Positions 45,874-54,988 of a stretch of DNA of 64,000 nucleotides are shown here, piece by piece. The notes under the pieces were generated by a model that worked only from the letters and a program-made list of their open reading frames with translations, was not told the origin of the DNA and ran no database searches. The position numbers and the translations under genes were made by a program. Position 1 is the stretch's first letter. The number at the start of each line of letters is the position of its first letter. Source of the stretch: Nostoc sp. LEGE 12450 (GTDB lineage: Bacteria > Cyanobacteriota > Cyanobacteriia > Cyanobacteriales > Nostocaceae); contig NZ_JADEXU010000002.1 in the NCBI RefSeq assembly GCF_015206895.1, forward strand, positions 42,377 through 106,376. Reading direction: 5' to 3'.

Positions 45874-46272
45874 TTAATTAGTAGCTTGGATAATGCTCAA
45901 GAAGATGAGAGTGGTAGAGCCAAGCATACCAATGGCAAACATGAGCGATCGCAAAGGGGGTATATTCAAAATATAAAAAATCGAGTATAGGAAACGAGCC
46001 ACCACAAAGGCGATCGCAGCTATTTGTCCTGTAAAAGAATTTACACCAGTTACATAAGCCATCAATGCGGCTGCGGTAAATACCATAAAGGCTTCAAAGG
46101 TGTTCTGATGTGCCCAGGTAGCTCGTTGAGCATAAGGCGGCAATTTATCCAACATGGCGCGAGGAGTAGCAAGCATTTCCTTGCCAATACGCACACGGGC
46201 ATAAGCTACTACCAAAAATGGCAGGTAAATCAGAACGACAGCAGCAGCAATCGAGTACAAAAAAATTATCAT
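45874..46272 (-). CDS. MAPEG-family membrane protein
   Basis: A 132-residue, four-helix membrane protein (helices about 2-22, 58-78, 80-100, 108-128). It has the MAPEG pattern of AQRATWAHQNTFEAFMVFTAAALMAYVTG, with the conserved E/N in the second helix region, followed by ARFLYSIFYILNIPPLRSLMFAIG. MAPEG proteins are trimeric glutathione transferases or leukotriene synthases in eukaryotes; the bacterial role is uncertain. A GST gene is 0.7 kb away but not in an operon. Confidence 0.85.
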   Translation of the reverse strand: MIIFLYSIAAAVVLIYLPFLVVAYARVRIGKEMLATPRAMLDKLPPYAQRATWAHQNTFEAFMVFTAAALMAYVTGVNSFTGQIAAIAFVVARFLYSIFYILNIPPLRSLMFAIGMLGSTTLIFLSIIQATN

Positions 46273-46293
46273 TACTTATTGTTGTTGGTTATT

Positions 46294-46359
46294 AGTCATC
46301 AGTCATCGGTCATTGGTCATGAGTCAAATACAAATGACAAAAGACAAATGACAAATGAC
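46294..46359. repeat. Heptamer tandem repeats in opposed orientation
   Basis: Five heptamers of the AGTCATC/GGTCATT type (46294-46328) are followed by four of the AAATGAC type (46332-46359), which is the complement orientation. This is the short tandemly repeated repeat pattern common in Nostocales. It ends at the stop codon of the SLOG-domain gene. Confidence 0.8.
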
Positions 46360-46904
46360 TAATCAAAGTAGAAAAGCGTTACCACTTTTCTTTGTTCTTC
46401 TGCATCTTGACAAGTTTGCAACAGGGTGCGGCTGTCGTGAAACGCAAAACAGATCAGTTGCTGGCAACGGGAGACAATTTCCTTGTTGCACAGGTAACTA
46501 GCTTCAGCAAGGGACAGATTATCATTACTGGGATTTTCCACTAAATGCATTACCTGTTCTAGTTGCTGGCGCGATTCCAAAGGCTGGCGTTCCAAGCTTT
46601 GAGGTAAAATCACCGTCAACAAATTTGCATCAGCCCGCGTTGCTCCCTTGATGGCCGCTGAGTTTGTACCTGTAGCACCAGAAGTAATGATGCGATTACC
46701 AGATAAAACTAGGGCATAAGTCATCATTTCAATAAGATTCTGGTGCGTAATCGGAACGTGACGAGAACCCAACAAGGCGATTCTTTTAGAACCCGTTTGC
46801 TGGATGGTCGCCAGTTCTTGCGCTAATGTGTCTAGGTTAATAAGGTCTGTTGATTGGCTCAAAGATAGACATAATCCGATTAAACGACCCAGATATTTTA
46901 CCAA
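46359..46904 (-). CDS. SLOG/DprA-like Rossmann protein
   Basis: A 181-residue protein with a nucleotide-sensing Rossmann fold of the LOG/DprA (SLOG) superfamily: RIALLGSRHVP (strand and phosphate loop), LVLSGNRIITSGATGTNSAAIKGA (second GxxT/G motif) and late strand QLICFAFHDSRT. It lacks the SAM and winged-helix domains of full DprA. SLOG domains bind nucleotides or DNA-derived ligands; a role in DNA uptake is unproven. Single gene downstream of padR, 39 bp away on the same strand. Confidence 0.72.
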   Translation of the reverse strand: MVKYLGRLIGLCLSLSQSTDLINLDTLAQELATIQQTGSKRIALLGSRHVPITHQNLIEMMTYALVLSGNRIITSGATGTNSAAIKGATRADANLLTVILPQSLERQPLESRQQLEQVMHLVENPSNDNLSLAEASYLCNKEIVSRCQQLICFAFHDSRTLLQTCQDAEEQRKVVTLFYFD

Positions 46905-46943
46905 ACAGCGTGTAGATGCGAGGAAAACTTGAGTTAGACATTG

Positions 46944-47492
46944 CTACAATTTTTCGACTGTTTGGTTCAATAACTCCATTGCTTGATTACACCAGGCTAG
47001 CCAATTTGTTTCATAAGTAATGCCATTTAAGAGAGTCAAATACTGAAATTTGGCTGCTTCGGGTAATTTTTGCAAGTCCTTAAAGTAATGCTGCTCTAAA
47101 TCTCTGTACGTAGATAATTTTTCTAGATGGGCTTTTTGGTGATGTTCTAGCTCTGCCAAGATAATCTCGTTAGGAACAATATGACCAGCAAAAATTTTTA
47201 CCAGTAAATCATCTTTAATTGGTGTGGGTTCACAAGGTTGAGCAATCCACTCTTTGAGGTGCTGTTGTCCTAAGTCTGTAACGCTGTAGAGCCTTTTATC
47301 TGGCCGTCCTGCTTGGAGAATTGTCTCAGAACTGATCCATCCTTGATCTTCTAGCTTCGATAACTCCCGATAAATCTGCTGATGACTTGCCGACCAGAAA
47401 AAGCCTACAGAGCCATCGAATCGTTTTGCTAAATCATACCCACTACAGGGTGCCTCAACCAGAGCCGCTAATATTGCGTGCGCTAATGCCAT
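46944..47492 (-). CDS. PadR-family transcriptional regulator
   Basis: A 182-residue regulator from ATG 47492. The N-terminal winged helix (MALAHAILAALVEAPCSGYDLAKRFD...WSASHQQIYRELSKLEDQGWI, wing with GRPDKRLYSVTDLG) is followed by a C-terminal dimerisation helix pair (about 95-180), as in the Vir-type PadR_C proteins. It is divergent from the DUF4188 gene and a perfect palindrome lies in the shared spacer, so it most likely represses both. The ligand is unknown; PadR proteins often answer phenolic or toxic compounds. Confidence 0.9.
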   Translation of the reverse strand: MALAHAILAALVEAPCSGYDLAKRFDGSVGFFWSASHQQIYRELSKLEDQGWISSETILQAGRPDKRLYSVTDLGQQHLKEWIAQPCEPTPIKDDLLVKIFAGHIVPNEIILAELEHHQKAHLEKLSTYRDLEQHYFKDLQKLPEAAKFQYLTLLNGITYETNWLAWCNQAMELLNQTVEKL

Positions 47493-47514
47493 AATTTTTA
47501 ATTTCCTACTTGAC

Positions 47515-47562
47515 TTATGCAACTAATTGCATATAGATATTTATATGCAATTAGTTGCATAA
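47515..47562. promoter_or_regulatory. PadR operator: perfect 21-bp inverted repeat with two nested dyads
   Basis: Arms 47515-47535 and 47542-47562 are perfect inverted repeats around a 6-nt centre. Each arm itself contains ATGCAA-CTAA-TTGCAT (or its complement), a second dyad, so there are two operator boxes. It lies between the divergent padR (start 47492) and DUF4188 gene (start 47588), overlapping the expected promoters. Confidence 0.82.
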
Positions 47563-47587
47563 TAACTCAAGCAACAAGGAGCCAGAG

Positions 47588-48103
47588 ATGCCTCAAGTAA
47601 TACCGGGACGATTTACAGCCGAGATTGATGAACCCTTTGTTGTGTTTCTGATTGGGATGCGAGTTAATAAATTATTCGCTTTTTCCAAATGGGTTCCCAC
47701 GGCGATGGCAATGTCGCCCATGCTACAAAGCCTTAATCAGAATCCTGAAAAAGGTTTTTTAGGAGGAGAAACTTTTGTTTACTGGCGAGGGGTAGGACTG
47801 ATTCAGTATTGGCGATCGTTTGAGGATTTGGAGCGTTTTGCTAGAAATCCAGCCGATGCACATTTAAAAGCTTGGCAAAGGTTTAATCAAGCCATTGGTG
47901 CTGATGGCAGTGTTGGCATTTGGCACGAAACTTATTTAATAGAACCGGGAAGATATAAGGCTATTTACGGGAATATGCCTGTCTTTGGATTAGCTGCTGC
48001 AACTAAGCATGTCCCAGCTATGGGGCGGAAGGAAACAGCACGCCGTCCCCTGGGAGGTGACGGCGAACCAGCTGTACCCTCAGTAAGTAATACAGCTGCC
48101 TAA
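47588..48103 (+). CDS. DUF4188-family protein under PadR control
   Basis: A 171-residue protein from ATG 47588, chosen because AAGGAG (47576-47581) sits 6 nt upstream. It has the DUF4188 pattern (FVVFLIGMRVNKLFAFSKWVPTAMAMSPMLQSL; FLGGETFVYWRGVGLIQYWRSFEDLERFAR; WHETYLIEPGRYKAIYGNMPVFGLAAATKHVP). This looks like a dimeric alpha/beta barrel, as in antibiotic-synthesis monooxygenases and aldoxime dehydratases, with conserved His/Tyr. Its divergence from padR and the palindrome suggest induction by a small molecule. Confidence 0.82.
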   Translation: MPQVIPGRFTAEIDEPFVVFLIGMRVNKLFAFSKWVPTAMAMSPMLQSLNQNPEKGFLGGETFVYWRGVGLIQYWRSFEDLERFARNPADAHLKAWQRFNQAIGADGSVGIWHETYLIEPGRYKAIYGNMPVFGLAAATKHVPAMGRKETARRPLGGDGEPAVPSVSNTAA

Positions 48104-48148
48104 CTGATAACTGAGCATTGGCGCTCTTAATTGTTCACGTTGATGAAT

Positions 48149-49243
48149 CTAAGACAATGCCGCTGCCGGAGTTAAACCAAGTTTCGATAACAAGCGGTCA
48201 ATGTCAAAATGCTCAGACATTAACTGGCGAACGCACTGAACCTTAATCGGCTCGTGGAGACGGACTTGCCCAAAAGTACGGTTAACAATTTCTACAGTGG
48301 TGAGAGTGTCTAAGTCAACAGATAAAATGGGGATTTCTAGTTCTTCAGCACGACTGAGAATGAACGGCGGCGGGGGTAGTTGCCCGGTGAGAATTAAACA
48401 TTGGGTAGAAGTTTCCAAAGCCGCTTGCTGAATTTCTACGCGATCGCCTCCTGTCACCACTGCCATATTTCGGCGTTTACGGAAATACTTGACAGCAGAG
48501 TTGACATTCATTGCTCCAATTGCCAGACTTTCAACCAACAAATCCATGCGATCGTTGCGACAAAGAACATCAGCCTTTAACTGCTTCACGAGTTCGCCAA
48601 CACTGATACTGCGGAGCAAATCGCTACTCGGCAGCATAGCTAGCACGGGAATCCCTTGCTGTTCCAAAAACGGACGCAAGAGAGTGTTAACCGCTTCTAG
48701 TTGGGTGACAGGGATATCATTGATCACAACTCCCATCAAGCGATCGCCTACACGCCCTTTAGCAGCCAATAGCGCCTCAACCGAAAGCAACGATTTATAG
48801 CGGCTTACTAACAGCACGCCAGCATCCAATACTTCAGCCATTTGCAGCAAAGACAAGTCAAACAAATTGCCTTCGGAAAAATCACCAGGCCCCTCCAGTA
48901 ATACCAAATCTCCTTGGGACATTTGCAAATATTGCTGTATTAGGGATTGCTGATAATCGGTTTTGTCTTCCCCTCGTAAGCGCTTTTGCACATTGAGTTC
49001 ATCCAAAGCCAGCATTGTAGGTGCAACACGGTTTTCCGGCAAATTGAGGCTAAGAGCGATGAATTGGACATCTTCCTCAATTACGGTTCCACTAGACGAA
49101 TTTAGACACGTACCGAGCGGTTTACCGTAGGTAATATCCAGTCCTTTTTGCTGTAGCTGATGAGACAAACCCAGAACAGTTGCAGATTTACCGCTGTAAG
49201 TCTCGGTTGATCCAATCAGCAAATATTTAGGGGATTTTGGCAC
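48149..49243 (-). CDS. Phosphotransacetylase-family P-loop protein (BioD-like + DRTGG)
   Basis: A 364-residue protein. Residues 1-200 form a BioD/CobQ-like P-loop domain (LLIGSTETYSGKSATVLGLSHQL, with GSTETYSGKS as Walker A; LVLLEGPGDFSEG; VVINDIP). Residues about 215-330 correspond to the DRTGG domain (VGELVKQLKADVLCRNDRMDLLVESLAIGAMNV; GGDRVEIQQAALET). It is the N-terminal part of long phosphotransacetylases but lacks the acetyltransferase domain. Widely conserved in cyanobacteria; role not settled. Confidence 0.82.
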   Translation of the reverse strand: MPKSPKYLLIGSTETYSGKSATVLGLSHQLQQKGLDITYGKPLGTCLNSSSGTVIEEDVQFIALSLNLPENRVAPTMLALDELNVQKRLRGEDKTDYQQSLIQQYLQMSQGDLVLLEGPGDFSEGNLFDLSLLQMAEVLDAGVLLVSRYKSLLSVEALLAAKGRVGDRLMGVVINDIPVTQLEAVNTLLRPFLEQQGIPVLAMLPSSDLLRSISVGELVKQLKADVLCRNDRMDLLVESLAIGAMNVNSAVKYFRKRRNMAVVTGGDRVEIQQAALETSTQCLILTGQLPPPPFILSRAEELEIPILSVDLDTLTTVEIVNRTFGQVRLHEPIKVQCVRQLMSEHFDIDRLLSKLGLTPAAALS

Positions 49244-49435
49244 ACATGCACTCCTAATTTCAAAATTCAGAAGAACCCAGCTAGGTGTTTCCTAATTCTA
49301 GTTCCTTCTGGCAAAAGCCTCTCGCTCTCACAAATTAAGGTTTCCCATAATTCGCTTCTGAATAAGCAGGGGTAAGCAGACTCGTTATCACTGGACTGTG
49401 GGCTTTTTTGGTCAGAATGAATTCTGTCTGTTTAT

Positions 49436-49587
49436 AGGACTTACGCAAAATTACACGCACAGTAGGGGCGATACCCTGCGGTTACTCCGTTGGAGAACTT
49501 GTGAAGTATCTGCTTCTCTACGAGACGCTGACGCTCCTAACGTCGCTACCGCTTCACTAATGCGAATGCGTCTACATGAATTGCCCT
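49436..49587 (+). repeat. Dispersed repeat, copy 2
   Basis: A 152-bp copy of the element at 43759-43887, in the opposite orientation, with a 70-bp core (about 49513-49582) that has one mismatch. It also shares the CTTACGCAAAATTACAC end. It adds about 23 bp in the middle. It lies in the gap 49244-49761, where no gene is seen. Confidence 0.8.
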
Positions 49588-49761
49588 AAGAAAAAAATCT
49601 TTCTTTTTGACTAAGGTTTTGCGTAAATTCGATGATAAATATATTTTTTAATTACTTTTCTCAGGAAATACTTCTAAGTGTAGATGGCTAGATGATAGGG
49701 AAAGGCATAATGCTGAAAGAGTTGATTTTTTCTGACCAATTACTGACTAGGAGATTATTTG

Positions 49762-50742
49762 ATGAAAACCAGAAAACTAGGGAAACTTGGGTTAGAAGTT
49801 TCAACTATCGGACTTGGTTGTATGGGAATGTCTGAGTTTTATAGTGGTCGTGATGAAAATGAGGCGATCGCTACAATTCATCGAGCATTGGAACTTGGAG
49901 TTAATTTTCTTGATACTGCCGATATGTATGGGCCTTTTACTAATGAGCAACTAGTAGGCAAAGCAATTAAAGATCGTCGAGATCGAGTAGTATTAGCAAC
50001 CAAATTTGGCAATGTCCGCACTGAAGATGGTGGTTGGAAAGGGATTAGCGGCAAACCCGAATATGTCCATCAAGCTTGCGATGCCTCACTCAAACGTCTG
50101 GGAGTGGAAGTGATTGACCTCTATTATCAACATCGGGTAGATACAACCGTACCCATTGAGGATACTGTAGGAGCTATGGCGGAGTTAGTAAAGCTTGGAA
50201 AGGTGCGTTATTTAGGGCTTTCAGAAGCTGCTCCGGCGACGATTCGGCGGGCTGTGGCAGTTCACCCCATTGCAGCACTCCAAACAGAATACTCTCTTTG
50301 GAGTCGAGAGCCAGAGGATGAAATTTTACCTACCGTGCGGGAATTAGGAATTGGGTTTGTTGCCTATAGCCCATTAGGAAGAGGGTTTTTATCAGGTGCG
50401 ATCGCTAGCATTGACGATCTAGCACCTGATGACTATCGCAGAAATGCGCCTCGCTTTCAAGGTGAGAATTTTTATAAGAATCTGCAATTAGTTGAGCAAG
50501 TAAAGGCAATTGCCACCGAAAAAGGAGTAACTGCTAGTCAGCTTGCACTAGCATGGCTATTGGCTCAAGGAGAAGATATTGTCCCAATTCCTGGTACAAA
50601 ACGCCGTACCTACTTAGAGGAGAATGTTGCAGCTACCGAAATTACCCTGACTGAAGAAGAGTTGAATCGACTGGAAGCAGTTGCACCAAAAGGTATTGCA
50701 GCAGGTGAGCGCTACCCTGACATGAGTACCGTTAACCGTTGA
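49762..50742 (+). CDS. Aldo/keto reductase
   Basis: A 326-residue NADPH-dependent reductase from ATG 49762, with TAGGAG 8 nt upstream. Catalytic motifs are [10 protein letters not shown] (Asp and Tyr), VVLATKFG (Lys) and LYYQHRVD (His). The fold continues to [29 protein letters not shown], with the NADPH-binding arginines. The sequence resembles AKR13-like oxidoreductases; the substrate may be an aldehyde or ketone. Monocistronic, with no linked regulator. Confidence 0.92.
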   Translation: MKTRKLGKLGLEVSTIGLGCMGMSEFYSGRDENEAIATIHRALELGVNFLDTADMYGPFTNEQLVGKAIKDRRDRVVLATKFGNVRTEDGGWKGISGKPEYVHQACDASLKRLGVEVIDLYYQHRVDTTVPIEDTVGAMAELVKLGKVRYLGLSEAAPATIRRAVAVHPIAALQTEYSLWSREPEDEILPTVRELGIGFVAYSPLGRGFLSGAIASIDDLAPDDYRRNAPRFQGENFYKNLQLVEQVKAIATEKGVTASQLALAWLLAQGEDIVPIPGTKRRTYLEENVAATEITLTEEELNRLEAVAPKGIAAGERYPDMSTVNR

Positions 50743-50924
50743 TCCATTAACGAAGTGTAACCAGATTTGTGCCGATTGTTCCCAGTAGTGCGATGTCTAC
50801 GACGGGCTACGCCTACGCAGGTGAAAAGCTAGGACTACACAAAATAATTATGTTGTGAATCAAGGTAAGTATGTCATTTCAGGTTTTTATTAATCATTCT
50901 TTGATGGTAAATAGACCTGTGCTA

Positions 50925-50976
50925 TAGGGGCAATTTATGTAAACACAAAGCTGCTTACCTCTGAATATTGCCCCTA
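50925..50976. repeat. Inverted repeat in the 50743-51056 spacer
   Basis: TAGGGGCAAT (50925-50934) and ATTGCCCCTA (50967-50976) form a 10-bp perfect stem with a 32-nt loop. The spacer also holds a CTACGCCTACGC dispersed motif near 50805. No gene is seen. It lies between convergent genes and could aid termination. Confidence 0.5.
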
Positions 50977-51056
50977 GACATACATGGTCTTTCAAATCAA
51001 CTATACTTGGTATTTATTATTAATGCGATAAGCTTTAAAATTGTTCATAATTTTAC

Positions 51057-51434
51057 TTAAAATCCCAATACCTGCCTTGATTTTTCAAGTACTTCTTTGG
51101 GGCGAAATGGTTTAGTTAGATATAAATCTGCACCAACCTCAACTCCTTTTTGTTTATCAAATTCCTGTCCCTTAGCTGTCAATATCACAATGTAGATATC
51201 AGTCATTTCCAAGTCATGTTTAACAATGTGGCAGACTTGCAAACCGTTCATTTTAGGCATCATCACATCGAGAAAAACTAGATTTGGTTTTTCAGTTTTA
51301 ATAGTTTCAAGAGCTTCTTCTCCATTTCTAGCAGTTAGAAGTTCTACGCCCTCGTCTTCTAATGCTTCTAAGGCTTGTTCCATCAAAATCAAGATATTGG
51401 GTTCATCGTCAACAATCAGAATTTTATGAGTCAT
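51057..51434 (-). CDS. Single-domain response regulator
   Basis: A 125-residue CheY-like receiver. The acidic pocket is D9-D10, phosphoacceptor D56 (LVFLDVMMP), T86 and K108 (LTKPF), all present. There is no output domain, so it acts by protein contact or as a relay intermediate. It is the last gene of an operon with the hybrid kinase (51591-54962) and the GAF kinase (54989-56986), so it is the likely terminal receiver. A repeat hairpin lies between it and the hybrid kinase. Confidence 0.93.
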   Translation of the reverse strand: MTHKILIVDDEPNILILMEQALEALEDEGVELLTARNGEEALETIKTEKPNLVFLDVMMPKMNGLQVCHIVKHDLEMTDIYIVILTAKGQEFDKQKGVEVGADLYLTKPFRPKEVLEKSRQVLGF

Positions 51435-51470
51435 AGTAATTAGGGATTAGAGATTGGAATTGGCTTTGGG

Positions 51471-51583
51471 GATTGGCATTGGGAAGAGGCAGAGGGGCAG
51501 AAAGCAGAGGAGAAAGAGATAATTTTTTATTCTCTCCCTTGCCCCTGCCCATTTCTCCCTTGCCTCTTCCCCATTCCCCAATC
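51471..51583. repeat. Long purine/pyrimidine hairpin inside the phosphorelay operon
   Basis: The left part (51471-51500, GATTGGCATTGGGAAGAGGC and AGAGGGGCAG) pairs imperfectly with the right part (51544-51583, GCCCCTGCCC through CCCCATTCCCCAATC). It fills most of the 156-bp gap between the kinase and response-regulator genes and has no reading frame. It may lower read-through or protect mRNA. Confidence 0.6.
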
Positions 51584-51590
51584 GGAGAGA

Positions 51591-54500
51591 TTACTGCTCA
51601 GATAGCATAATAAAAAATACATTTTCTAACTCTTTCTCAAACCGTAGGGTTTTCACCAAATCACCTTCTTGAGAGAAGATAGAATCGATGATGATCATGT
51701 CAGGTTTGGCTGACAGAGCTTTATTGATACATTCTTGCGGATTTGAGGCTTCAATCACGTTGTATCCCTGAGCTTCTAGTACATCGGATAAGGTTTTTAA
51801 AGCTGATGCATTTTTATCTACAACTAATACCTTTTTACTAGAAGTACCCTGGTAAAGCAGTGAGCCAATTTCGTTGAGGAGTTTCTCTGTATTAATGGGC
51901 TTGGTGAGATAGCGATCAATACCAATATGATAGCCCCGTTCTTTGTTTTCAATAATTGACAAAATAATGATCGGAATGTCTGCGGTCTGAGGATCATTCT
52001 TGAGAACAGCTGCCACGTCAAAACCGTTGATTTGGGGCATCATCACGTCCAAGAGAATCAGGTCGGGACGGGCTATTTTAATTTGATGAATTGCATCCAC
52101 GCCGTCCTTTCCTTCGTGAACGTTGTAGCCTTCATTTTCTAGTTGTTGACGAAGCAGTTCCCGAATGTTAGCGTCATCATCCACAACTAAAATGGTTTTA
52201 CGGTTTTGGTTCACCACTGGGTTTGTGGTAATGACGTGTTCTTTGAGTTGTTTGACTAGCGTATCTAGATTCAGATTAGCAGTGGTTTTTTGATCGCTGG
52301 TGTAGGTGGGAATGATGAATGAGAATATACTGCCATTCCCTGGTTCACTTTCAACCCAAATTCTACCGCCGTGATGATCGATGATTTGTTTACAGATGGG
52401 TAGCCCTAACCCTGTGCCTTTGGGTTTGTCGGTGAGGGTGTCACCAACTTGGCGGAATTTCTCGAACACTTTTGGCTGATCTTCTGGTGCAATCCCAATG
52501 CCTGTGTCGATGACGCTGATGCAAACACCGTCGTCTCCTTGTTTGACGCGGCAGGTAACACAACCAGATTCGGTAAATTTAACGGCATTAGAAATCAGAT
52601 TGATTAAAACTTGCAGTAGACGATTGCGATCGCCTACTATCTGAGGCAGTCCAGGTTCAATCTCGCTGACCAACTGCAAGCCATTGGTTTCAAACAACCC
52701 GGCGGTAGAATTGGTTGCCCAATCGAGTAATTCGCTGGGATCGAGCGGCTGCATCTGCCATTCCACCTTACCTGCTTCCATCTTGGCGATGTCTAAGACA
52801 TCGTTAATCAAAGACGTGAGCCGTTCTGCTTCCGACACAATAATGTTGAGATTATCCGCCACCCGCTTAATAGTTTTTTGAAGCTTGCGGTCTTCAGTAG
52901 AAATTATTGGAAACACATCAGTTTCTAGCTTTTCTTTAATAATTGATGCAAAACCGAGAACAGAAGTTAGTGGTGTTCGCAATTCGTGGGAAACCGTTGA
53001 GATAAAGTCGGTCTTCATCTTGTCAATCTCTTTTTCTGCTGTTATATCCCGAATCAGCAGCGCAGAACCGAAGCAGGTAAGGGGTTCTTGCTCCACCGTC
53101 TTTTTGAAAATAGCGGTCGCCACTGCCTGACCAATACGTTCCTTCGTCAGTGCAACTTCAGCAGAAAATACCTCTCCGGGATGAGATTGAGTTCGGGCAA
53201 CCAGTTCTGCTAAACCAGATATCGGCAGTTCTCGGTAGTGACCGTTGACGACGGTATCTGTCAATTCATACATAGCTAAAAATGCAGGATTGAAGTGGGT
53301 AATTTGTCCTGCGGTGTCTGCCACTAACAAACCGTCTGCTAAGTTATCTAAAATGGCATTTAATCCGTGTGCTTCTGCTAAAGTATTTTGCAGGGCAGCT
53401 GTCCGCTCTGCAACTCTGGCTTCCAGTTCTTGATTCAGTTGCCGCAGAGCAATTTCTGCTTGTTTGCGGGCAGTGATATCGGTATTAATTTCTAGCACCG
53501 CGCAGGGCTGACCGTCGATGTCTCGTTGCAATGTCCATCGGCTCTGGACGATAATCAATTTGCCAAAATGGGTGAGGTGTTGCACTTCTCCTTCCCAATT
53601 ACCTTGCTCTAATAACTCTGCGATGATTTCTTCTTTTGGTTTTGGAAAGATTTTTTTGAGAAATGCTTGAATACATTGGCCTTTTACTTCTTCACGCGTC
53701 CAACCGTAGAGTCTCTCGGCACCCTGATTCCAGTGAGAGATTTTGTCGCTCATGTCACGCACGATAATGGCATCGCTGGAATGATTCAACATATCCAATA
53801 AACGTTGATTTTCAGCTTCTGCCTGCTTGCGATCATGAATATCAGTACAGGTGCCAATCCATTCCCGAATACTGCCGTCTTCTTCCAAGACGGGGGCACC
53901 ACAGACAGAGAAGTAGCGGTATGTGCCATCCTTACCAAGCAACCGATATTCGGTTTGGTAAATACCTCGGTTCGCCACAGCAGCATTCCAAACTTCTGCG
54001 GAACTGGCACGGTCATCGGGGTGAATTGAATCAATCCATCCCCAACCCTCAACTTCAGCTTTGCTCTGCCCCGTATAGTCCATCCAGGTGAGCATTTCAC
54101 TACTTATTCCGAGTCCTTCTGGGGTAGCTCCCCAGACGATCTGTGAACTAGCAGTTACTAAGGAGCGATATCGTTCTTTAAGACGCTGGTTTTCGGCTTC
54201 TGCCAGCTTGCGATCATGAATATCAGTACAGGTGCCAATCCACTCCTTGACGCTGCCATCTTCTTCTATAACGGGCGCACCCCAGACCCAAAAGTAGCGA
54301 TAGTTGCCATCCTTACCACGAATTCGGTATTCAATTTGATACATACTCAGGTTTGCCACGGCAGCACTCCAGACTTCTCCGGTGTAGGCGCGATCGTCAG
54401 GATGAACAGCATTAATCCATCCCCCATTCTCAGCTTCAGCTAGACTTTGACCTGTATAAGCTATCCAGCTTGCCAGTTCAAAGCAAATTCCTTCTGGTGT

Positions 54501-54962
54501 GCTTACCCAGACAATTTGTGTATTAGCTGTCACCAGAGAGCGGTATCGGGCTTCACTCTGTTTCAGGATTTGTTCATTATGTTGGCGTTCCTGCTGGGCC
54601 AGTCGAAGGTCGCTGATATCCTCCACACTAGACCAGATCAGTTGCTCCCCATCTTTCTCAATCATCAGTCCAGAGATTCTGACCGCAACCAGATGCCCAT
54701 CTTTGTGGATTAACTCCTTCTCATAGGGGCCGTAGCGACCAGTTTGTTCTAGCTTCACTAGGGTAGCTCGGTCAGAGGCAGCATAGCTTTCAGGAGTAAT
54801 TTGCCAATAGCTGAGATTCAGGGTTTCTGGAACAGTGCGCCCCAAAATAGCAGCATAGGCAAGGTTAGTATTAATTAGCGTCCCATCTGTTCGGCACAAT
54901 GCTAGGCCAACAGGACATTTTTCAAATAGCTGACTATTGTAATCATCAAGTTGCTTAAACAT
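51591..54962 (-). CDS. Multi-PAS hybrid histidine kinase with two receivers
   Basis: An 1123-residue kinase without membrane helices. Five PAS domains lie at about 10-125, 137-257, 264-384, 388-505 and 530-645; the second and third are tandem copies with a 127-residue period (HPDDRA, EYR-GKDG-YRYF, EEDGS--EWIGTCTDIHDRK). HisKA H659 (STVSHELRTP) and an HATPase (NLISNAVKFT, GTGLGLPICK) follow, then receiver 1 (VVDDDAN...LLDVMMP...YLTKPI) and receiver 2, which has one acidic residue (VVDKNA), IIIDS, and stops before the conserved Lys. It is 27 bp after the upstream kinase gene. Confidence 0.93.
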   Translation of the reverse strand: MFKQLDDYNSQLFEKCPVGLALCRTDGTLINTNLAYAAILGRTVPETLNLSYWQITPESYAASDRATLVKLEQTGRYGPYEKELIHKDGHLVAVRISGLMIEKDGEQLIWSSVEDISDLRLAQQERQHNEQILKQSEARYRSLVTANTQIVWVSTPEGICFELASWIAYTGQSLAEAENGGWINAVHPDDRAYTGEVWSAAVANLSMYQIEYRIRGKDGNYRYFWVWGAPVIEEDGSVKEWIGTCTDIHDRKLAEAENQRLKERYRSLVTASSQIVWGATPEGLGISSEMLTWMDYTGQSKAEVEGWGWIDSIHPDDRASSAEVWNAAVANRGIYQTEYRLLGKDGTYRYFSVCGAPVLEEDGSIREWIGTCTDIHDRKQAEAENQRLLDMLNHSSDAIIVRDMSDKISHWNQGAERLYGWTREEVKGQCIQAFLKKIFPKPKEEIIAELLEQGNWEGEVQHLTHFGKLIIVQSRWTLQRDIDGQPCAVLEINTDITARKQAEIALRQLNQELEARVAERTAALQNTLAEAHGLNAILDNLADGLLVADTAGQITHFNPAFLAMYELTDTVVNGHYRELPISGLAELVARTQSHPGEVFSAEVALTKERIGQAVATAIFKKTVEQEPLTCFGSALLIRDITAEKEIDKMKTDFISTVSHELRTPLTSVLGFASIIKEKLETDVFPIISTEDRKLQKTIKRVADNLNIIVSEAERLTSLINDVLDIAKMEAGKVEWQMQPLDPSELLDWATNSTAGLFETNGLQLVSEIEPGLPQIVGDRNRLLQVLINLISNAVKFTESGCVTCRVKQGDDGVCISVIDTGIGIAPEDQPKVFEKFRQVGDTLTDKPKGTGLGLPICKQIIDHHGGRIWVESEPGNGSIFSFIIPTYTSDQKTTANLNLDTLVKQLKEHVITTNPVVNQNRKTILVVDDDANIRELLRQQLENEGYNVHEGKDGVDAIHQIKIARPDLILLDVMMPQINGFDVAAVLKNDPQTADIPIIILSIIENKERGYHIGIDRYLTKPINTEKLLNEIGSLLYQGTSSKKVLVVDKNASALKTLSDVLEAQGYNVIEASNPQECINKALSAKPDMIIIDSIFSQEGDLVKTLRFEKELENVFFIMLSEQ

Positions 54963-54988
54963 GGTTAAGGTTTCTCTAGTGGCGTATT

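Noticed and set aside
46294..46359. Repeat array as CRISPR
   Set aside because: The units are 7 bp, directly tandem and without spacers, so they are cyanobacterial heptamer repeats.
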